Program-made: the position numbers and the translations under genes
The notes under the pieces: model-generated
The model's input: only the letters and a program-made list of their open reading frames with translations
Told to the model about the DNA's origin: nothing
The model's database searches: none
Shown: one piece after another, positions 8,166-14,765 of the stretch
Position numbering within the stretch: the first letter of the stretch is position 1
Layout of the letters: every line of letters begins with the position of its first letter
Source: Seiridium cupressi
Lineage: Eukaryota > Ascomycota > Sordariomycetes > Amphisphaeriales > Sporocadaceae
DNA length: 14,765 nucleotides
Direction: 5' to 3'
NCBI GenBank assembly: GCA_036674765.1
Contig: JARVKI010000214.1
Location: forward strand, 1 to 14,765

Positions 8166-8562
8166 GCGGTTGCGCCAAAAACTGGCCGGGTTAGTTGAGG
8201 TGTCGTGGCTGTTACGCCAAAGTGTCTTGTATTAGGTGGTAATAATATTTTTCTTTAGACTCGTTGTTTTTATATATCCCCGCACCAGGGTCGACTTCTC
8301 TTAGTCCTTGTCGAGCTAGCAAAGGCTAACTAAGGTCGCTTCTACCTGTCGTTACGGCCAACAATCTTGACTATATGGCCATTTTCACAATCACCGTGGC
8401 ACCGTGCTAGCGGGGACTATCCGAAAAAGCATGGGTCTGCCAAATCCTATAGCTTAAAACTCCAGACAAGAAGCGCCAAACGATATCGAAGCGCTCTGAA
8501 TATTTCTAGCGCCGAAGGAAATCCACAGGCTGTGTAACTTCTCTCTTTTTCTACTTTTCAGA
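8166..8562. other. Junction between two divergent GMC fragments
   Basis: Both flanking genes lose recognisable homology on entering this stretch. Reading on from the first fragment gives only short hydrophobic pieces up to about 8225. Reading back from the second gives a doubtful pyrimidine-rich stretch at 8530-8562. In the middle there is a TATA-like run near 8270-8277 and CTAGC/CTAAC-rich sequence of no known family. The missing N-terminal halves would need over 1 kb each, so they are deleted, not hidden. Confidence 0.5.
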
Positions 8563-9098
8563 TCTAGAAGCCTATCACGGGACCGGGTGTAGACGATAGG
8601 CTCGATTTCCGGTCTGGTTTTCTTACGGACGAGCATGATATTGATCTGAAAGCTCAGGTCTGGGCTTATAAGAAGCAACGTGAAGTAGTGCAACGTATGC
8701 GAGTTCATCGAAGCGAGATACCCGACCGGTACCCATCTTTCCTAGCAGGTTCATCGGCAGCCTATCCCACGATCCGTACGGAAGACGAAAGTCGTCCCAA
8801 TGCCAAGAATGTTAAATACAACAAGTAATCTACCAAGGATGATCAGATTATTGAGGAATGGATCCGAAAGAACCTCACAACCTGCTGGCATGGGCTTGGC
8901 ACGTGCGAGATGGCGCCACGTGAGAGGCTGGGCGTGGTAGACAAGAATCTATGTGCATATGGCGTGAGCGGGCTGAGGATCGCGGATCTGAGTATTGTGC
9001 CGGAAAATGTCTGCGCAAACACCATGAGCACGGTGTTGGCAGTTGCCGAGAAGGCTGCCGATATCTTCATTGACGAGTTGGGTTTGAGGCAGCGGTAA
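8563..9098 (+). pseudogene. Alcohol-oxidase-type GMC oxidoreductase C-terminal fragment (second)
   Basis: From 8574 the frame gives ITGPGVDDRLDFRSGFL, then DIDLKAQVWAYKKQREVVQRM, the layout of the alcohol (methanol) oxidase branch of GMC enzymes. An in-frame TAA at 8826-8828 interrupts YNK/STKDDQ. IIEEWIRKN, CWHGLGTCEMAPRE with the active-site His, LGVVDKNLCAYGVSGL, RIADLSIVPENV and CANTMSTVLAVAEKAADI follow, up to the stop at 9096-9098. Just upstream, TCTAGAAGC (8563-8571) reads SRS in another frame, suggesting a one-base deletion near 8572. The FAD-binding half is missing. Known members are peroxisomal and oxidise short alcohols, and secreted relatives exist; this one's substrate is unknown. 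Family secure, branch likely, non-functional. Confidence 0.87.
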
Positions 9099-9678
9099 TT
9101 AGGACATTCATTAGACTATCTCGGATTGATTGACAGCCAGGGTATTTCGGTAGCCAAACATGATTAGTACGACGAGAATACGACCTAAGCCCTAGACTTC
9201 CATATTCTCATATGTGAGTACCATATCAGTCACGATGTCCTATCGCACTGAACGTCAGATTCTGGGGGTTGACGCCACTGAAACGATGGAGAGCACTGCG
9301 CTGAACTGCGATTGGTGATGATGGATGCTTACTATTGGAACTATTAGAATAGAGCCACGTTGTACAACACAGTCTGCAATATCACTGGCATAGCCTCCCT
9401 TGCTTTTGTATTACCTTATACATGGTGCATACCCCCAGCTGCCCACGTACCTAGAGATTTATGCATGTATGCAGTCTTTGGCCCCTGGCCCCAGTCAGTT
9501 GGCAGCAGCCAGGAACCAGTGGGGTTCCTTGAATTTCGTAACAGGCTTTTCTTCCCGAAGTCCTCTTGGCTGCCTCATGCAAGGTGGCTCTAGAACGACC
9601 CACCCGACGGAAGCATTCATTACGACGTCAGTGAGGGTTGCACTGGAAGTCCCGGCTATCTATGTAGTTGAAAAGAGC
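9099..9678. other. Unassigned intergenic sequence
   Basis: Balanced composition without RIP-type AT enrichment. An open frame from 9400 runs on the plus strand through this region, but its translation is low-complexity, shows no domain and is crossed by equally long frames on the other strand. I see no gene, RNA or repeat. Confidence 0.4.
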
Positions 9679-9722
9679 ACAACTTTCTCGTTGTCGAGCA
9701 TATTCTGTAGTCGCTGCGCGGC
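9679..9722. repeat. Degenerate repeat, copy A
   Basis: Forty-four bases starting GCACAACTTT match 9917-9960 at about 30 positions. Twelve of the 14 differences are transitions. On the minus strand this copy reads GETALGLANAA.RLQNMLDNEK in one open frame, weakly like an ankyrin-type helix pair. That function is not established. Confidence 0.45.
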
Positions 9723-9916
9723 GTTTGCCAATCCCAAAGCCGTCTCTCCACGGTTGCGACAAACTCAAAACTATCGACTTCACAGTGATGGACTTACAGA
9801 ATATATCCTCCACGCACGAGGAAACAGCACCGACTGGACATAAAGTAATTATTCTTGTAGCCATACACTAGCCCCGGCCAGGTCCGAGCGATGATCGGGC
9901 GCCCTGAGACGACAGG
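9723..9916. other. Spacer between degenerate repeat copies
   Basis: Balanced sequence with no recognised motif. Minus-strand frames linking the two copies contain stops, so if this was one repetitive gene it is now broken. Confidence 0.3.
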
Positions 9917-9960
9917 CACGATTTGCTCGTTATTGAGCATATTTTAGGACTGCTATGCGT
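9917..9960. repeat. Degenerate repeat, copy B
   Basis: Counterpart of 9679-9722. In the frame matching copy A on the minus strand two sense codons (CAG) are replaced by TAG and TAA, while NMLNNE remains beside copy A's NMLDNE. The mutation type fits RIP or methyl-C deamination. Confidence 0.45.
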
Positions 9961-10404
9961 TAGGATAGGCGAACCAATTCTATGGCAGGTTGATGCGCGG
10001 CTGCCCCGCCGGTTCAATGCCTCTGGTATATCGAGGTTTAGGCGTTTCCCCATGTTCCCGTATTAAGCCCGTAAAAGCCTAAGCAATACTTTAAAAAAAA
10101 AAGAAACCTCCCTCAAATTTAAGTTAGTTATCCCGTTTTTGTAAAGCAGCTTTACCTAAGTCTCGATCTACGTGAGTAGCGTGGTAATTGTCGTTGCGCC
10201 TAGGCCGAGGCGTCGAACATGACTGATAGCGGTTGAATAATAGCTAATTCCGATATGAACCTTGTGATATAAATGCAGTCAGGCTCGTATTACTGAGATA
10301 GTAGCCAAGCCTCCTAGTTTATCGGTCTGGCTAGCCACCTCTATTACTATTACCATATTTATAGCTATCCATGTACTTCTAGATACTCCTGATTGTAACG
10401 AATA
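9961..10404. other. Transition zone into the right-hand repeats
   Basis: Composition falls from balanced to AT-rich between about 10080 and 10480. There is a run of ten adenines near 10093-10102 and a TATA-like GATATAAATG near 10268. Both could belong to the edge of an old element such as an LTR, but no paired end was found. No gene is visible. Confidence 0.35.
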
Positions 10405-10645
10405 TACTATCGTCAGGATAAACCTTAGGATAATACACTGGTGTTAGGTTTATGCTAATAGGGTACGTAATGTAAAATAGGAATATTAAGTCTTAAAGGA
10501 TAAAAATATAATCGTTAAAGCTTAATAAGCCTTATTTATAGGTAAATAAATGCTTAAATTAATTATTAAAATAATAATTATTTATATAATATTAGGAAAT
10601 TTAATTTTTATTATATTTATTTATTCTTTTATTAATATTAGCTGG
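10405..10645. repeat. Mildly mutated copy of the repeat inserted in the M3 gene
   Basis: From 10405 this aligns in the same orientation with 2675-2910. In the best block (10430-10490 against 2701-2761) every difference is G here for A there, or C here for T there. Further along, 10508-10580 matches 2785-2860 with one indel and the same transition pattern. This copy keeps most ancestral C and G, so it took far fewer RIP hits. The element family is unknown. Confidence 0.8.
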
Positions 10646-11219
10646 ATTTATAAATCTGTTTTAAATCTTTAAATCTTTTTATCTTTAAATTTATGCCTTT
10701 ATTTTAAATTTTTAAATCCTTATTACGTAATTATAGTTTATCTTAATACCTACCGGTTCCTACGTTAATTATATTAATATAAAGATTTTAATCCTTTATT
10801 TAGCTTAGGTTTATAATATTAAATTCCCCTTCTTTTTATTTTAACCCTTTAAGACTTAATTATATAAATAAGCCGATTTGCTTATTATCGCGGTTATTTG
10901 TAAATTCTTCCTTTTTATATTTTTATAATATATAATTATTATATTTAATCGTATTTTTAAAATTAACGGTGGCAAAAAACTTATTCGTTATAAAAAAATT
11001 AAATAATAAAACGCTTTTTTAAGATTTATCTTTTTAAAATTTATTAAAATACTTATTTATTTTTATTACTAATTTAAAGGCCGTTTAAATTATAAAGCGT
11101 TACTTAATAACTCTTCTCGCTATACCCTTTATATATCGTATAATTAATCCCGGTATAATATACGCCCTTTATCTGCGGCGTAATTATAAAAGATTAGTTT
11201 TTAATATATAAAAGTAGAA
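10646..11219. repeat. AT-rich repeat remains, unassigned
   Basis: The stretch is strongly AT-biased but retains scattered CpG, like the chromovirus to its right. It could include the element's 3' LTR, since it lies beyond the chromodomain end, but no second LTR is in the window for comparison and no terminal TG/CA pair stands out. Confidence 0.45.
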
Positions 11220-11561
11220 TCCGAACTAGATTTGGTTAAAGCGGAGTTAAAAGCTACCGCTACGAAAATGCGGCGCTTTAAAGCTTAAAAGAAAATATAA
11301 TTTAAAAAAATAATACGAGCGATCTCGCGTAGTATTAATAACGTTGCGGAATTAAAGCGCGTAGAACGTAAAAAGGCTAAAAAAGACGCTCGTCGGAAAG
11401 CGGCCGCGGAGCCTATACCTACCTCTACGCCTATTTTTCCCGATAATTTTAAGTTCGAATGGGACGAGGTATACCCGAACGTACCACTTTCGCCTTCGCT
11501 ATTACGGGATTTTAGGATAATCGATCTTAATATTCCTTTAAAACTTCCGGGCACCTTTTAA
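11220..11561 (+). pseudogene. Relic of a charged, coiled protein in a repeat
   Basis: Reading from 11220 the frame gives LVKAELKATATKMRRF, two TAA stops at 11286-11288 and 11298-11300, then 86 open codons: AISRSINNVAELKRVERK, a Lys/Arg/Ala coil, a Pro/Thr linker, FKFEWDEVYPNVPLSPSL and a stop at 11559-11561. The order (helical coil, charged run, acidic Trp-containing tail) looks like the end of a real protein. From memory it resembles uncharacterised repeat-borne fungal proteins, which I could not check. GC content is clearly higher than the flanks. Its last 30 bases overlap the end of the chromodomain reading on the other strand, so one reading there is fortuitous or the two elements abut. 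Function unknown. Confidence 0.5.
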
Positions 11562-11660
11562 AATACTTTATAAATTCTTAAATATTCTTTAAATATAAAT
11601 AATCTTTTTATTTAACTTTATATTTATATCCTTTACCGATTTTTTAATATTATATAATTT
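11530..11660 (-). pseudogene. Chromodomain of the gypsy integrase (relic)
   Basis: One frame reads GKGYKYKVK, stop, KDYLYLKNI, stop, EFIKYFKRCPEVLKEY. Chromodomains read YLVKWK.Y....TWEP with PE.L.EY, so both stops sit where the family has Trp (TGG to TAA, two G-to-A changes). Chromodomains can direct integration toward methylated-histone chromatin. Confidence 0.8.
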
Positions 11661-11689
11661 TTTTAATTTTATATTTTTATTAATTTAAT

Positions 11690-12830
11690 TATCCCGCTTT
11701 TAAATTTACTTCGAATTTTACACCGATTAAAGTTAATTTTAATAGCGAAATATAAACCGTTAAAAATATACGTATTATTTTTAGTAAGGATAATCGAAAA
11801 TTAACTTTTAAAATAACTTTATCGATTTTAAATAGTCCGAGTTTTTTAAAATCGAGTTTATCGTTAAGTCGTTTTATTTTAATGTTTTTACGTAATAAAT
11901 AAACTTTATTTCCTTTTATAAAGGTTAATTTTTTAATTCTTTTCTTATTATAATATTATTTTATTTGTTATTAAAAAAATAAAAGTTTTTATTATAAGGA
12001 TTATTATAATAATTAAAGTTTATTAACGTGTTTAATAGTTTTAAACGCTTATTTACCGTAAAGTGGTTTTTTAATAATATCGGGGTTATATCCGAAATTA
12101 GCGTAAAATAATAACATTTTAATAAATTTATTAATCGCGTTATTATAAGCGAATTACGTAATTAATAATAATTATACTTAATTATTTTATTTATAATTAA
12201 CGTAGTATTATAAGTATTATTCGAGTATTTAATTTACTCGTTTTATTTATCCGTTTATTTATAAGTAAAACATTATAAATAATTTATATTTAATTCTTAA
12301 TTATAATATAAAGGATTATTAGAATTTTAACGTAAAAAACTTATTTTTATCGGAAATAAATTTATTTAATAACTTATATTAATTAATTATAATTTTAAAG
12401 ATAATATAAATAAGCTTTATAACGTCGCTTACTTTTTTATATAAGATAAAATATCCGTATTTTATAAATCGTTTTATAATAACGAAAATGTTATTATATT
12501 TTACGTTCGTTATTAATTCTTTTAATAATAATAACTTAATAATAAAGTTTATAACGACCGATTTTTAAGCTTTATTAGGTAGTATTATTAATTATAACTC
12601 TTTGTACGGTTTATATCGAGATACTTTAACTTTATTATAAAGGTCGCAATTTTTAACGATTTTAAAGATATATTATTTTAAGCTTTCGCAGTTAAATTAT
12701 TATTAAATCCTTTTAATAATTTTAAAAATTCTTATATATCCGTTAAATAATAATTTATAATATTTTTTAATAAGTTCCTTTCGGAATTTTTTAAAAAGGT
12801 ATATTTTCTTTTAATATATTAAAACTTTTG
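11690..12830 (-). pseudogene. Ty3/gypsy integrase (relic)
   Basis: The zinc-finger end reads IVKNCDLYNKVKVSRYKPYK near 12660-12600, where the family has CDLC and RHKPYG: the second zinc Cys is now Tyr and the His is Tyr. The core follows at about 12565-12535 as KSVVINFI where the family has SVTMDFI, so the first catalytic Asp is Asn. At the C-terminal end (about 11930-11700) NKVYLLRKNIKIKR, then DKLDFKKLGLFKI and KVNFRLSL are almost intact. All replacements are RIP-type transitions. Confidence 0.85.
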
Positions 12831-13049
12831 CTTTTTAATACTTTTTATTAATTTTTTCGACTTATATCTTTTATACGGTTATACGGTTAATAACGTATAA
12901 GTTTATAATCGGTATAAAGTTTCCTTCCTCGTTAATCGTAAGGATAATATGTATTTTTTAAGCGCTTTTTAAAAATAGTCCGATTTACGATTTAACGCGT
13001 CGGCTCTTCCGTTTTTTAATCCCTTTTAATAAATAATAATAAAATTAAA

Positions 13050-13360
13050 ATCTATTAAAAACTTTAACTATTATATTTATCGCTTATTAAATTTTTTATT
13101 ATTAATAAACGATATTAAGTTTTTATAATCGGTATAAACTTTAATTTAATATATTATTTTATTAAAATAATATTTTTATTTTTTAAATACTTTAATAATT
13201 ATTATTAATTCTTTATCGTAGATTTAATAATTAAGCTTTAATCCGTTAAGCTTTTTAGAATAATAAACGATTAAGTGTAACTTTTTATCGTTTTTTCGTT
13301 AATTAAATTAGCCGCCGATCGCGTAATTTAATACATTGGTTTCGATTTTAAATTCCTTAT
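13050..13360 (-). pseudogene. RNase H domain of the gypsy element (relic)
   Basis: Near 13355-13311 the frame reads FKIETNVLNYAIGG, where the family has ETDASDYAIGG: both Asp are Asn and Ala-Ser are changed. It continues with YYSKKLNGLKLNY, IYDKELI and VYTDYKNLISF (family TDHKNL, about 13139-13094). The order and spacing are typical of Ty3/gypsy RNase H. Confidence 0.88.
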
Positions 13361-13499
13361 TAAAGTCGATTATAATTATAACGGGTTCTTTTATTATTCT
13401 TTTTTTAAATTCTTTAAACGCTTATTATTTAATATAAGTTTATTAAAATAATAAGTCCTTTTTAATTAAATTCGTTAAAAGGCTTTTTATTTTTATAAA

Positions 13500-14250
13500 G
13501 CTAGGAATAAATATTTTATAATAATTCGCTAACTTTAAAAAGGATCGTATATTTATAACGTTTTAAAGCGTTAATTATTCTTTAATTATTATTATTTTAA
13601 AATCTTTTATTCGGATTTTTTTTAAAAATATTACGTATTTTATAAAAGTGACTTTTTACTAATAAAATTCACTTTTTTTAAATTTATTAAAAGGTTTACT
13701 TTTTATAATTTTTTAAATATTATTATAACGTATTATTTATATTTTTCGATTATATTCGAAAATATAAATATATTATTAAAATAAACTATTACGAATTTAT
13801 TTAAAAAGTCTCGTAATATTATATTAATTATATTTTAAAAACTTATAAATACGTTTATAAATTTAAAAAATATAATTAAATATTTAAAATATCCGTATTT
13901 ATTACGGAATATTATTTTTTATTTATCGCTTTTTTTAATTTTAATTAATTTATATACGTTAAATAAGTTTAAAACTGTAAATTATTTAATATTATATAAT
14001 TTATTTTATAAGTTTTTAATTAATAATAAAAGGTATTTATTTTTAATCGTAATTTCGTTAAGTTTTTAATAATTAATATAAGGCTTTTAATTAAATTTCC
14101 CGTTTTTAATTTTTTTTAATACGAAAAGTATAAAATATCCTACGGGTAAAATAGATTTTCTAATCTACCCTTTTGATAATATCTCGTTAAAGTATTTTTT
14201 AAATGCTTTTTCGTATTATAACCGTATTAAATAAGTAAGTATAAAATATA
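13500..14250 (-). pseudogene. Reverse transcriptase domain of the gypsy element (relic)
   Basis: The entry motif near 14170-14030 reads RKSILPVGYFILFV, then KNGKFN and KLNEITIKNKY, matching 'RPSKSPAG.P.LFV', 'DG.LR.CVDYR.LN..TIKN.YPLP'. The active-site strand at 13783-13772 reads YFNN where the family has YLDD, both Asp turned to Asn by G-to-A, within FVIVYFNNIFIFS. This reading makes the family certain and the enzyme dead. Confidence 0.9.
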
Positions 14251-14765
14251 ATTTTATACCTTCCTTTAAAAGTATTTCGTAATCGAACCTTATATATATT
14301 AATAATTTTATATTTAATTTTCTATTAAATAAGTCGCTAAACTTTTTATATTTTTTAAGTATTTCGTATATAAGTTTCGGCTTAACATTTTTAATTATAA
14401 CGTAAAATTTAAATATTTTAATTTTATTTAAAAATCTTTTTATTAAGCGTTATTTAAAGGTTAAGTCTCTTTTTAATATATTTTATTAAAACTAGTTTAT
14501 ATTTTAATTTACTTAAGAATTACTCGTTTATAATTAAAGTATTTTTAAAACTAAATCGTAATTTATAATTTTTATAATATTATATATAAATCCTTTATTA
14601 TAATTTTAAACGTAAATTTAAATATATATAATCTTTATATTAACGGTTTTATTATTATACGTTATTAATTCTTTATTTATAGTTTTAAATTAATAAAACG
14701 TCTTTTTTTATTTTTATAATATTTAAAATTTATTAACGATTTATAACGAGATAAAATTTCTTTAA

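Larger units (their letters stand above)
11530..14765 (-). mobile_element. RIP-degraded Ty3/gypsy chromovirus, 5' end outside window
   Basis: Read on the minus strand from 14765 downwards, the order is reverse transcriptase, RNase H, zinc-finger integrase, integrase C-terminus, chromodomain. This is the pol order of Ty3/gypsy elements of the chromovirus branch. Every domain carries dense stops and replacements that are G-to-A or C-to-T, including catalytic Asp-to-Asn changes, so it cannot move on its own. Surviving C is mostly in CpG. Gag and the 5' LTR would lie beyond 14765, and the 3' LTR was not identified. The element runs toward the gene island and ends within about 1.5 kb of the balanced sequence. 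Confidence 0.9.

Noticed and set aside
9400..9843. Plus-strand 147-codon frame as a gene
   Set aside because: No domain is visible, it is crossed by minus-strand frames, and it includes one copy of the degenerate repeat.
10646..11219. Defined 3' LTR of the chromovirus
   Set aside because: The position is right, but no partner LTR is in the window and no clear TG...CA ends were found.

Overview
The window looks like nuclear DNA of a filamentous ascomycete with strong repeat-induced point mutation (RIP). Very AT-rich blocks with hard edges alternate with GC-balanced islands. The genes have short introns (49-65 nt) with fungal-type donor, branch and acceptor sites. Where a mutated and a less mutated repeat copy can be compared, they differ almost only by C/T and G/A transitions. 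A Ty3/gypsy chromovirus relic fills the right end. No tRNA, rRNA, CRISPR array or bacterial signal was seen.

Layout. 1-604 is an extreme AT block. 605-1945 is a balanced island without a recognisable gene. 1946-4589 (minus) is a decayed M3 oligopeptidase gene with four introns, broken at about 2581-3022 by an inserted RIP-mutated repeat. 4611-5409 (plus) is a prolyl-4-hydroxylase-like 2-oxoglutarate/Fe(II) oxygenase with one intron and a one-base frameshift. 6033-7391 (plus) is an intact 452-residue membrane acyltransferase-3 protein, the only undamaged recognisable gene. 7550-8165 (minus) and 8563-9098 (plus) are the C-terminal ends of two different GMC oxidoreductases, pointing away from each other. 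9099-10430 is unexplained apart from a short degenerate duplication. 10405-10645 is the mildly mutated relative of the repeat inserted in the peptidase gene. 11220-11561 (plus) is the relic of a coiled, charged protein. About 11530-14765 (minus) is the chromovirus relic, with chromodomain, integrase, RNase H and reverse transcriptase still readable through dense RIP damage.

How it fits together. A peptidase, a 2-oxoglutarate oxygenase, a membrane acyltransferase and two flavin alcohol oxidase/dehydrogenase-type enzymes side by side resemble the tailoring part of a secondary-metabolite locus. This is inference: no backbone synthase, precursor peptide, transporter or regulator was found, and four of the five genes are broken. 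Lesions range from single events (one-base deletions, CAA to TAA, a lost splice acceptor) to loss of 5' halves. In both divergent pairs (peptidase/oxygenase and GMC/GMC) it is the facing 5' ends that are missing, so each pair could have been damaged by one deletion. I see no clearly new biological system. The notable content is a readable record of gene decay beside RIP-mutated transposons.
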